Shown: positions 1 to 5,992 of the stretch, piece after piece
Layout: each line of letters begins with the position of its first letter
Position numbering within the stretch: position 1 is the first letter of the stretch
DNA from: an uncultured Clostridia bacterium
GTDB lineage: Bacteria > Bacillota > Clostridia > Christensenellales > Borkfalkiaceae
Direction: 5' to 3'
DNA: 31,325 bases
NCBI GenBank assembly: GCA_946540675.1
Contig: CAMNIW010000004.1
Coordinates: forward strand, 1 to 31,325
Position numbers and translations under genes: made by a program
The notes under the pieces: generated by a model
Told to the model about the DNA's origin: nothing
Databases searched by the model: none
What the model saw: the letters and a program-made list of their open reading frames with translations, nothing else

Positions 1-52
1 CGCTGTGTTTTGAAGACACAGCGGGCTTAACTTTTGTTTTTACTTACACTCC
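1..52. repeat. Left copy of direct repeat bounding the island
   Basis: These 52 bases are identical to 3513-3564. The sequence contains most of a stem-loop (arms around GCTGTGT and ACACAGC) followed by a T-rich stretch. The window begins inside or at the edge of the repeat, so its true left limit is not visible. The bases after it (from 53) and after the right copy (from 3565) differ, so the repeat end is sharp. It could be an attachment-site duplication or a dispersed terminator repeat. Confidence 0.85.
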
Positions 53-140
53 ATATCGGAAGACGGCATACTTGTTATCTTTCTTTTATTCTGACTTTTG
101 TATCGTTTCACCCATAATAAAATTTTATTACCAAAACCTT

Positions 141-227
141 TTAATAACTCCAAATTTTATCTTCTTTTATTTCTTCAATAAGTTGTTTTACTTCTAGTAT
201 TTTTATTTTTGAATTTCTCTCTGTTTT
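141..227 (-). other. Open frame continuing past the immunity-gene stop
   Basis: Immediately after the TAA of the 149-residue gene (stop at 228-230) the same frame stays open for 28 codons to another TAA. The predicted peptide ends in a charged, helix-like segment (LEVKQLIEEIKEDKIWSY). It has no obvious start codon or ribosome-binding site of its own. It may be the remnant of a longer C-terminus cut by a stop mutation, or chance in AT-rich DNA. A 28-codon open stretch is not strong evidence alone. Confidence 0.2.
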
Positions 228-677
228 TTATTTCGTCCAATTATAAGAATAAAATTCATCATCATCCAATACTTCTTTAATAAAGATTGTTATTGACTCA
301 ATTTTACCACTTTCCAAACTTTCTTCTATCCAATATCCATTGGACGATTCATAATCTTCTTCATCATCGTTATATTTGAGAGAATTATCAATTTTCAGAG
401 CGTCTTCAATCGTCATTTTTATTTCAATGCCATTTTCCAATCGCCAAATATCGGGACTTTCAAAATAAATTTTAAACATTTTATTTTTTGCAAAAAACAT
501 ACTCATAGTATTGTCTATTCTGATAATATCCCACGCAACTTCAGGAATACAGCCTTTATTATCCCAATGTTCTTGTCTAAAACGCACTCCTTCATCATTT
601 AATTTTTGTCTTATTTCATCTAACGTCATGGAGAAAACATATTCTCCATAACCTACAAACGGTATTATCTTCTTCAT
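228..677 (-). CDS. Probable immunity protein of the island toxin
   Basis: This encodes a 149-residue acidic soluble protein with no signal peptide or membrane segment. I do not recognise a named family with certainty. The opening (MKKIIPFVGYGEYVFSMTLD followed by EIRQKL) resembles small immunity-type proteins that begin with a 'G..V.FGMT..E' strand-helix, and the middle carries an acidic stretch (NDDEEDYESS, near residues 103-112). Its ATG overlaps the toxin stop in an ATGA arrangement, so translation is probably coupled. An acidic protein directly downstream of a basic toxin is the usual toxin-immunity order. The immunity role is inferred from position and charge. The same frame continues open past the stop for 28 codons. 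Confidence 0.6.
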   Translation of the reverse strand: MKKIIPFVGYGEYVFSMTLDEIRQKLNDEGVRFRQEHWDNKGCIPEVAWDIIRIDNTMSMFFAKNKMFKIYFESPDIWRLENGIEIKMTIEDALKIDNSLKYNDDEEDYESSNGYWIEESLESGKIESITIFIKEVLDDDEFYSYNWTK

Positions 678-1189
678 TTTCCATATCTCCTATATAATAA
701 AACAGCTTTTTCTTTATTGTCTGTTTTATATTTTTCTTTACTTGCTCCTATTACTTTTATTTTCCCATAATCGGTAGTACTGAATTTTATATAAGGTACA
801 TTTCCATGTCTTTTACTGCCTGGAGAAATTTGAATCTGTGTAATATTTCTTTCTCTACTAGGGTTTAATGTTACTATTATTTTTGCTTTAGAAGTAGAGT
901 GTTTAGAAGGTCTTCTTTGCGTTTCATACCCTGCTTTATGTAAAATCGATTCAATTTTTACTACACTTTTCCCTAAAAAAAACTCTCTCCTTGCGGCGAT
1001 TCTTTTTACTGTAATATGTCCTTTTTTTGTAAATAAATTCTGCCTTCTACTTTTTTTTACTTCGTTCTTTTTCTGCGAATTACTTAAACTTACCTGTTCG
1101 TTTTGTTTTTTTTCAACTTTCTGGAGATTTTCTTTGTGTATTTCTTTTCCGTAAGTATTTCCAAATCCACCGTGATATCCTGCGCCCAT
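674..1189 (-). CDS. Polymorphic-toxin-like protein with GYHGGFGNT N-terminus
   Basis: This encodes a 171-residue, strongly basic protein. The N-terminus (residues 4-12, GYHGGFGNT) is a glycine-rich motif followed by a Lys/Gln-rich linker to about residue 65. The rest is a compact domain with a helix (about 74-88), a polar patch RRPSKHS (92-98), and strands around KIIVTLN, ITQIQISPG, RHGN and YIKFSTTDYGKIKV. This pattern resembles C-terminal domains of Firmicutes polymorphic toxins, which I recall rather than searched. His97, Arg92/93 and His128 are candidate functional residues. An AGGAGG site lies about 8 nt upstream, inside the end of the DUF4417 gene, and the stop overlaps the probable immunity start. 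It could instead be a DNA- or RNA-binding protein. Confidence 0.6.
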   Translation of the reverse strand: MGAGYHGGFGNTYGKEIHKENLQKVEKKQNEQVSLSNSQKKNEVKKSRRQNLFTKKGHITVKRIAARREFFLGKSVVKIESILHKAGYETQRRPSKHSTSKAKIIVTLNPSRERNITQIQISPGSKRHGNVPYIKFSTTDYGKIKVIGASKEKYKTDNKEKAVLLYRRYGK

Positions 1190-1852
1190 TTACATCACCT
1201 CCTTTTTATGAGATAATGCAAATTCACTGTCAAATTGGATAAGGTTTATGCCGTACATTTTTGCCAAGCAAAAAATTTTATCGGGCATTCTACCATATAC
1301 AATTATATTTTTAGGTTTTAACGCCTGCACGACGTAATCAAAACCACGAATAAACATCTGCTTGCCTTCAATAGTTTTGATACAGCCATGCGTTCCTACG
1401 GCTATCGTTTTGTTTTTTTCTACGCCGAGAGTTGAAAGTTCAAAAGTTCTTTCATCCCCCCACCTTACGTTCGGTATAATCTCTACACCGTTTTCTTGCA
1501 ACCAATATCCAAGCGCTTTTCCACGATACGTATTCCACCCTTGATACATTAAGGGCATATCATAATAAAGACTATAATCGGGAGAAATTATACCCTTAAA
1601 TCTTTTTATGATAGATAAATACTTTTGCGGATTATTCCATAACTTCTCAAATCTCCAATCGTCTTCATAAAAATGAATCCAGCTGTTAAAATCTTTTGAA
1701 GAAATTGCGTTTGAAAAAGATATAACTTTTTTAGGTAAAAGATTGCTTGTAATTATACAAGGTATTTCTTCTTTTCCTGCATAATCAGCATTTTTTACTA
1801 AAAATGAGCGAAAAACATCTTTAACTTGTCTCGTATTATTTTGTATTAACAT
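1190..1852 (-). CDS. DUF4417 family protein
   Basis: The 220-residue product matches the DUF4417 pattern as I know it: an FYEDDWRFEKLWNNPQKYL-type block (61-79), PDYSLYYDMP (91-100), NTYR (107-110), IPNVRWGDERTF (126-137), a strand-turn AVGTHGC (151-157) and IIVYG (183-187). The family occurs in bacteria and phages and its biochemical role is not known to me. A GGAG site lies upstream of two close ATGs, and only the second (1852) opens this frame. The stop codon abuts the toxin ATG, and the toxin ribosome-binding site lies inside this gene, so the two are probably co-translated. A 161-bp gap separates it from the 52-residue gene upstream. Confidence 0.75.
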   Translation of the reverse strand: MLIQNNTRQVKDVFRSFLVKNADYAGKEEIPCIITSNLLPKKVISFSNAISSKDFNSWIHFYEDDWRFEKLWNNPQKYLSIIKRFKGIISPDYSLYYDMPLMYQGWNTYRGKALGYWLQENGVEIIPNVRWGDERTFELSTLGVEKNKTIAVGTHGCIKTIEGKQMFIRGFDYVVQALKPKNIIVYGRMPDKIFCLAKMYGINLIQFDSEFALSHKKEVM

Positions 1853-2013
1853 TATACATTATTCTCCTTTTAATATCAATTATTTTTGAGATTTGCACAA
1901 CGTTAACACAAAAATTTGCAAAAACGTGTGCAGAAAATCAGATTTTTTATTTTTCTAATAATCTGCAATATAGCACGTCAATGCGACTTATTTGCAAGTA
2001 TCATATTATATAT

Positions 2014-2172
2014 CTATGGCGGACTTTCTCCTATTTTAATTTCAATATCTTTTCCTTTTTCGTTGACACATTTTACCAACACAACAACTTCTTCTTTTAA
2101 TTTTTCTTTTGTCTTAATAACAAAACAATGTTTGTTAATAGGACAGTTTTTTGTACATCTATATGTTTGCAT
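2014..2172 (-). CDS. Small 52-residue cysteine-containing protein
   Basis: This short frame encodes MQTYRCTKNC followed by PINKHC, a Lys/Glu-rich middle and an end in IKIGESPP. Cysteines at 6, 10, 16 and 35 could bind a metal. A GGAG ribosome-binding site sits 6 nt upstream of the ATG (…AAGGAGTAAAAATG). A copy of the island's 20-bp operator-like sequence lies 28 bp upstream of the start, so this is probably the first gene of the operon that continues to DUF4417, toxin and immunity. Function is unknown. Longer plus-strand frames across this stretch lack ribosome-binding sites and look spurious. Confidence 0.6.
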   Translation of the reverse strand: MQTYRCTKNCPINKHCFVIKTKEKLKEEVVVLVKCVNEKGKDIEIKIGESPP

Positions 2173-2199
2173 TTTTACTCCTTATCATATATTGTTTAT

Positions 2200-2219
2200 T
2201 TGTTCGCATATTTCTAACA
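2200..2219. promoter_or_regulatory. Operator-like sequence, distal copy
   Basis: The sequence TTGTTCGCATATTTCTAACA is identical over 20 bp to 3343-3362. It is an imperfect dyad (TGTT…AACA) of a size suited to an XRE repressor dimer. It lies in the 92-bp gap between the end of the protease gene and the start of the 52-residue gene. I see no clear -35/-10 pair here, only weak AT-rich hexamers, so its promoter is not resolved. Confidence 0.65.
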
Positions 2220-2264
2220 TTAAATGTAAAAATAATAGGAAAGTTTTCCTTTCCTTTATTCTTT

Positions 2265-2933
2265 TTACCAAGATGTTCCCCAGTTTTTAGCAATTACACC
2301 CAACCCCTGCAACCTATATACCATCGGGGTATAGTTTACATTAAACAGTTTTGCCATCTTTTGAATTATAGGTTTGCTTTCATAATCAAACGGTATAGGA
2401 TATATTGGGATTTCTTTTATTTTGAATTCTTCCTTAAATACGTTTAATACGGCGTTTTCCGGCATCCAAAATAATGATGCTCCATAATCAGCTTCTTGCT
2501 CCAACGTGCTTTTCCCTTGCTGTTGGCTTTGACATTTATAATATCCGTCAGTAATTTTACTGCTATGATTTTCGTAATGAAATATCTCGTGAGCAAAAGT
2601 AAAATTAGTTATTTTTTTATCTTTGTCGTTTGTACTTTCCTCTATGTCTTTATCTATAATTATTGTGTTTTTATGAAAAAACTTATGCTCTGGCATCATT
2701 CCTGTAAAATACGGCACTTCAGGCCATACCCATAAATATGTATCCTGAAATACCGTCGCACCTAAATATTTTCTTGTAGGTGTTAAATAATCTATAGATA
2801 ATCTTGCCCCGACAATATCTATCAAATCATAGGGATCAACATTATACGGCTGTTCCAAACGTTTTTTATTATGTCTTGATATTAAGTTGTTTGCCCAATT
2901 TTGACATAATTTTTCGTCTACAAGCCAAGCCAA
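2265..2933 (-). CDS. ImmA/IrrE family metallopeptidase
   Basis: The 222-residue product has the zinc-peptidase signature HEIFH at residues 115-119 in a helix (ITNFTFAHEIFHYE) and a downstream acidic helix LEQEADYGASLF (144-155) that would give the third zinc ligand. ImmA-type proteases cleave or inactivate a paired XRE repressor in mobile elements such as ICEBs1, and IrrE/PprI does the same in stress responses. It follows the XRE gene by 12 bp. The start appears to be TTG (codon 1) with AGGAG about 9 nt upstream, since no better ATG precedes the conserved region. The C-terminus after residue 160 is a helix-rich tail. The likely substrate is the adjacent repressor. Confidence 0.85.
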   Translation of the reverse strand: MAWLVDEKLCQNWANNLISRHNKKRLEQPYNVDPYDLIDIVGARLSIDYLTPTRKYLGATVFQDTYLWVWPEVPYFTGMMPEHKFFHKNTIIIDKDIEESTNDKDKKITNFTFAHEIFHYENHSSKITDGYYKCQSQQQGKSTLEQEADYGASLFWMPENAVLNVFKEEFKIKEIPIYPIPFDYESKPIIQKMAKLFNVNYTPMVYRLQGLGVIAKNWGTSW

Positions 2934-2945
2934 AATAATAATCTC

Positions 2946-3314
2946 CTACTTTCTTGATTTCTCTAATATCTTAATTACCTTTTCCCATTCTTCTTCGCCT
3001 ATATCGTTATCACGAGCAAGCCTTAACGCCACTCTGACCTTTTTATTTCCCATTATATATTGAGATAAATCAGGAGAAACCGCATTCTTTTTTGTATTAC
3101 CTGCCAAATCAAACATTTTATTTTTTTCATCAACAGTTAAAGCAAGTGACGTTGCTATCTTTTCAAGTTTTTCAATTTCCGGCGGATAACGATGATCGTT
3201 TTCTATGTCGCACATATATGCGGGGGCAATACCTATTTCTTTTGCGAGTGATCTTAAATTCTTACCTATTTGTAATCTTTTTTCTCTGACAAAACTTCCA
3301 AAAGTGGTTGCCAT
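2946..3314 (-). CDS. XRE-family repressor, partner of the ImmA-like protease
   Basis: The product is 122 residues if it starts at the ATG chosen here, which has AAGGAG about 11 nt upstream. A GTG three codons earlier is too close to that site. An N-terminal Cro/CI-type helix-turn-helix (about residues 6-60: TFGSFVREKR, LRSLAKEIGIAPAYMCDIEN, PPEIEKLEKIA) is followed by a C-terminal helical tail (RVALRLARDNDIGEEEWEKVIKILEK). It sits upstream of the protease gene behind a consensus promoter, and an operator-like dyad overlaps the expected transcription start, so autorepression is likely. By analogy with ImmR/ImmA, cleavage by the neighbouring protease would relieve repression. Confidence 0.85.
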   Translation of the reverse strand: MATTFGSFVREKRLQIGKNLRSLAKEIGIAPAYMCDIENDHRYPPEIEKLEKIATSLALTVDEKNKMFDLAGNTKKNAVSPDLSQYIMGNKKVRVALRLARDNDIGEEEWEKVIKILEKSRK

Positions 3315-3342
3315 TTGTATCACATCTCCTTAATATATTCTA

Positions 3343-3362
3343 TTGTTCGCATATTTCTAACA
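3343..3362. promoter_or_regulatory. Operator-like sequence, proximal copy at repressor promoter
   Basis: This is identical over 20 bp to 2200-2219. It begins two bases downstream of the -10 hexamer of the repressor promoter, in the direction of transcription, and so covers the expected +1. Bound repressor there would block initiation. It is the most direct evidence that the repressor controls both itself and the downstream toxin operon. Confidence 0.7.
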
Positions 3363-3364
3363 CA

Positions 3365-3393
3365 ATTATACAATAATGTGTTTTGTTTGTCAA
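3365..3393 (-). promoter_or_regulatory. Sigma-A promoter of the repressor-protease genes
   Basis: Read on the minus strand, the -35 is TTGACA (3393-3388) and the -10 is TATAAT (3370-3365) with a 17-bp spacer. Both hexamers are perfect consensus. The operator-like dyad follows directly. Confidence 0.85.
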
Positions 3394-3507
3394 ACATTTT
3401 TATATTAAATTTTTTATTTTTGAAAAAACTCTTTATTATCTTTTTTGATAACAGATACCTTATGGTCACTTTTTTTGTAGCAAATAGCGACGACCGAATA
3501 TTAAACA

Positions 3508-3540
3508 AAGCCCGCTGTGTTTTGAAGACACAGCGGGCTT
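3508..3540. terminator. Hairpin inside the right direct repeat
   Basis: A perfect 13-bp stem (AAGCCCGCTGTGT with ACACAGCGGGCTT) has a 7-base loop. On the plus strand it is followed by CTTTTG and then TTTTT; on the minus strand by TTTGTTTAATATT. It could end transcription from either side. The same structure opens the window at the left repeat copy. Confidence 0.7.
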
Positions 3541-3564
3541 AACTTTTGTTTTTACTTACACTCC
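3513..3564. repeat. Right copy of direct repeat bounding the island
   Basis: This is identical to positions 1-52. It covers most of the hairpin plus a T-rich tail ending in TTACACTCC. It marks the boundary between the AT-rich island and the lipoprotein gene region. Confidence 0.85.
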
Positions 3565-3579
3565 CCGTAAAAATACGGG
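3564..3579 (-). terminator. Short hairpin downstream of the lipoprotein gene
   Basis: CCCGTA and TACGGG form a 6-bp stem with an AAAA loop, immediately followed on the plus side by the palindrome CGGGATCCCG. It lies 68 bp beyond the lipoprotein stop. There is no clear T-run on the minus strand, so a termination role is uncertain; the larger hairpin at 3508-3540 may do that job. Confidence 0.3.
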
Positions 3580-3647
3580 ATCCCGTCCGACTTTTTATTT
3601 TTCCGACAGGCCGAAAACTTCAATATCTTATATCCTGAACAAAAAAA

Positions 3648-4682
3648 TCATTCCTGTTCGTTTATTTGCTTATAGTAATCCGTATTGCGACGGGCGATCT
3701 CATCAAAATTATCTTCTTCGTTTTCTCTCGAAAAATAGTTTATCTTTCCGTTCTCGAATTTTTGTTGATAACCCGTATTATAATACGCGCTGTTTTCGTC
3801 CGTTCCGTAATACGCGTAAAACTTCATATCTCCGACGGTTATCTCGTAAAGAACTTCCCACTCGTTTTCGCTGTCGATTTTCTGATAAGAGAAATCGAGT
3901 CCGCTCTTTATTTCCTTTGAAAAGTCTTCTTTCTTTATTGCCGTAAAGTCCGCTTTTCCAGTTAAAACGTCTACTTTCAGTTCGGCGCATATATACGGAT
4001 CTTCGTCGTTTTCCTGAACGTAATCGGTATAGAATTTTCCGTCGAATCTTATCAGTTCATAGGGAACGATGCGGAGTTTTTGTCCTAATTTTCTCTCTAC
4101 GTACGAAAGATTCGTCGCCGAATCGACCTTTTTATAGTCGACTCGCTGAGTATTGTTTCTCTTTAATATAATACCGTTGTACGCGTTGTAAGTTACGTTG
4201 AGAGATTTGTTTTTATTGTCGAACCCGAGCGATTCTTCGCCGGCTCCCGGATAGTCTTTAGCGCGGTCTTTGCCGTCGAAATATCTTAGCGTCTTGATAT
4301 TGTCCGTCTTTACCGTCGTGGCGTTTTCTCCTTCGCCTTCGGTCTTTTCTTCGTAATTGTACTGAATTTTCACTTCTGCGGCGGAAACGGGGGTTTGGTT
4401 ATCCTTATAGACGTAATAACCTTTCCCCTCGGAACCGACGACGAGATAGGCGGTAATACCCTTTTCCTGTATATAATCGTGGATAATTTCGGGTTTGTCT
4501 TCTTCCCCTTCCCTTTTGACGTTTTCGTCGGTATATCTTCTCGTAAAGAGCGTGAGTTCATAAGTTCCGACGAGATCGTTCATGGTGGCGGGATTGGTCT
4601 TATAACACCCTTCGAATGCCACGAGAGCCGCCGCCGATACCGTCGCCGCGAGTACCGCGGAAACAATTTTACCTGTTTTCAT
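3648..4682 (-). CDS. Lipoprotein of unknown function
   Basis: The product has 344 residues. The ATG at 4682 is chosen because GAGGTG lies just upstream; an ATG five codons earlier has no such site. The N-terminus is a lipoprotein signal (hydrophobic A/V/L-rich core, then FEGC with Cys26). Glu at -2 makes the lipobox atypical. The mature part is polar and strand-rich (LVGTYELTLFTRRY, AYLVVGSEGKGYYVYKD, FYAYYGTDENSAYY), suggesting a beta-barrel or lipocalin-like fold on the outer face of the membrane, which is inferred from pattern only. It is monocistronic behind an extended -10 promoter. I recognise no family. Confidence 0.75.
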   Translation of the reverse strand: MKTGKIVSAVLAATVSAAALVAFEGCYKTNPATMNDLVGTYELTLFTRRYTDENVKREGEEDKPEIIHDYIQEKGITAYLVVGSEGKGYYVYKDNQTPVSAAEVKIQYNYEEKTEGEGENATTVKTDNIKTLRYFDGKDRAKDYPGAGEESLGFDNKNKSLNVTYNAYNGIILKRNNTQRVDYKKVDSATNLSYVERKLGQKLRIVPYELIRFDGKFYTDYVQENDEDPYICAELKVDVLTGKADFTAIKKEDFSKEIKSGLDFSYQKIDSENEWEVLYEITVGDMKFYAYYGTDENSAYYNTGYQQKFENGKINYFSRENEEDNFDEIARRNTDYYKQINEQE

Positions 4683-4772
4683 AAAAACACCTCGCATAAA
4701 CGGTCAGCCGAATAAGAATAATTATCACTCGGTTAACCCTTATAAAATACGGGATTTTCCGTATTCGCTTAT

Positions 4773-4800
4773 ATTATATCACTAAAATTATTTTTGTCAA
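4773..4800 (-). promoter_or_regulatory. Promoter of the lipoprotein gene
   Basis: On the minus strand TTGACA (4800-4795) and TATAAT (4778-4773) are separated by 16 bp, with TG one base before the -10 (extended -10). The start codon follows about 90 bp downstream. Confidence 0.75.
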
Positions 4801-4894
4801 GAGCGGTCTTATTTATACGTCTTAGCCGAGAATCGGATCCGACTTATTCACACTCGGACAGCCGCGCCGTGAAAACACAAAAAACAATAAAAAA

Positions 4895-4915
4895 TCCGCC
4901 GTATATAGCGGCGGA
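4895..4915 (-). terminator. Terminator after rsmG
   Basis: TCCGCCG and CGGCGGA form a 7-bp GC stem with a 7-base loop. On the minus strand it is followed by a T-rich run (TTTTTTATTGTTTTTTG), as expected 25 bp past the rsmG stop. T-rich sequence on the other side as well allows bidirectional use. Confidence 0.7.
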
Positions 4916-4939
4916 ATAATTTTGTTTTTTTATATCTGA

Positions 4940-5638
4940 TTATATTATAGGTTTTTTTCGCTCTTTTCCGTTACCGCGCGGATAAACCGACGGCGTTTGA
5001 CTTATCTTTTTTATGCCTACAAGCGTCCGTTTTCCCGCGTTTTCGGGCAGTTCGTAAACGTCTTCGTATACATATTTTCCGCCGAGAATTTTCACCGCGT
5101 TTACGGCTTCTTTTATCTCTTCTTCCGCGCTGCCCTTATACGCTATAAACTCTCCGCCGACCTTTACGAAAGGCATACAGTATTCGCAAAGTATATTGAG
5201 CCTTGCCACCGCTCTCGCCACGGCGTAATCGAATTTTTCCCTGTAAAAACCGTCTTTTCCGAGATCTTCCGCTCTGCCGTTTATAACGGTAACTCCTTTA
5301 AGACCGAGTTCCTTTACGACAGTCCTTAAAAATTCGCATTTTTTACCCGTACTCTCTATCAGAGTGAAAGAAAGGTCGTCTCGGAGAATTTTTAACGGAA
5401 CCGAAGGAAAACCCGCTCCCGAACCTATTTCCGCGACGCTCGCCGAAGTTATAAACTTATCCACACCCATCGCGCTGTCGAGAAAATGTTTATTTTCTAT
5501 ATCTTTTTCGTCGGTTATGGCGGTAAGATTGAATTTTTCGTTATAAAAAAGCAGAATTTTTTTATATTCTTCAAACTTTTCTTCCTTTTCGGGAGAAAGA
5601 GTTATATTTTTTTCCGCAAAAAGTTCCTTCATAAACAT
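4940..5638 (-). CDS. rsmG: 16S rRNA (guanine527-N7)-methyltransferase RsmG
   Basis: The 232-residue product has the RsmG/GidB layout: N-terminal helices (FEEYKKILLFYNEKFNLTAI), the family block HFLDSAMG, the SAM-binding loop AEIGSGAGFPSVPLKIL (about 69-85), LIESTGKKCEFLR and the DYAVARAVARLNIL motif. It methylates G527 of 16S rRNA using SAM. It is usually found at the end of the mnmE-mnmG-rsmG-parA origin cluster, but here stands alone and divergent from dnaN. No Shine-Dalgarno is seen before either nearby ATG (5638 or 5632), so the exact start is uncertain. A perfect DnaA box lies inside the coding sequence at 5457-5465. Confidence 0.93.
   Translation of the reverse strand: MFMKELFAEKNITLSPEKEEKFEEYKKILLFYNEKFNLTAITDEKDIENKHFLDSAMGVDKFITSASVAEIGSGAGFPSVPLKILRDDLSFTLIESTGKKCEFLRTVVKELGLKGVTVINGRAEDLGKDGFYREKFDYAVARAVARLNILCEYCMPFVKVGGEFIAYKGSAEEEIKEAVNAVKILGGKYVYEDVYELPENAGKRTLVGIKKISQTPSVYPRGNGKERKKPII
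5457..5465 (+). promoter_or_regulatory. Consensus DnaA box inside rsmG
   Basis: TTATCCACA matches the DnaA box consensus exactly and lies about 190 bp from the intergenic origin region. It could be chance, but the clustering of boxes here supports a role. Confidence 0.5.
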
Positions 5639-5992
5639 TATCTTAACATAATTATCAACAAAAGAAAAGCGGTTGAACTCTTTTTCTTTTTTATTTATCC
5701 GACCTTATTAAAAATGATAATTTAGATATAAAAATCGTTGATTTTTTTCTTGTTATTATTTATAATATATTATATTGAACAAACAAGAGAAAAAACGTCA
5801 TATGTGGAAAACGGTTGACAACTTCGTTTTATAAACACCTTAAAAACAAATTGTCTACATACGCGATAAGCGGAAAAATCACCTTTATATCGTTCTTTTT
5901 CTTCTTTATAAACGGTTTTCCACAATTACACACAAGTCTACTACTAATATTACTAAATCCTTAAAAAAATAATTAAAAGAAAGGAAGGAAAA
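5639..5992. other. Probable replication origin (oriC)
   Basis: This 354-bp gene-free, AT-rich gap between rsmG and dnaN holds DnaA boxes TTTTCCACA at 5916-5924 (plus) and 5803-5811 (minus), and a one-mismatch TTATCAACA at 5652-5660. Downstream of the last box, from 5938, runs CTA-CTA-CTA-ATA-TTA-CTA, which looks like the DnaA-trio element of bacterial unwinding regions, followed by an A/T run before dnaN. A second AT-rich tract is at about 5745-5780. Genes diverge from this point. dnaA, normally beside such an origin, is absent. Confidence 0.65.
5938..5955 (+). promoter_or_regulatory. DnaA-trio-like repeats
   Basis: Six consecutive triplets (CTA CTA CTA ATA TTA CTA) begin 13 nt after the DnaA box at 5916-5924 and lead into an A/T-rich tract. 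In B. subtilis, CTA-type triplets (3'-GAT on the bound strand) after proximal DnaA boxes guide DnaA onto single-stranded DNA. The match is by pattern only. Confidence 0.55.

Larger units (their letters stand above)
53..3512. mobile_element. Putative non-autonomous genomic island with toxin-immunity genes
   Basis: The segment lies between two identical 52-bp direct repeats and is visibly richer in A and T than the rest of the window. It holds six minus-strand genes typical of accessory DNA: an XRE repressor, an ImmA/IrrE metallopeptidase, a 52-residue cysteine protein, a DUF4417 protein, a toxin-like protein and a probable immunity protein. The neighbours on the right are a lipoprotein gene and rsmG of the origin region. 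No integrase, transposase or relaxase is present, so mobility would need help from elsewhere. That it is an integrated element is inferred from the repeats and composition. Confidence 0.6.

Noticed and set aside
59..71. 13-base match (GAAGACGGCATAC) to a common Illumina P7 adapter sequence just after the left repeat
   Set aside because: Flanking bases do not match the adapter on either side and the stretch continues into plausible AT-rich island DNA, so chance is more likely; contamination at a contig end is not fully excluded.
1916..2447. Two plus-strand frames of 98 and 124 codons in the island
   Set aside because: They are Phe/Ile/Leu-rich antisense readings of AT-rich DNA without ribosome-binding sites and overlap the better supported 52-residue and protease genes.
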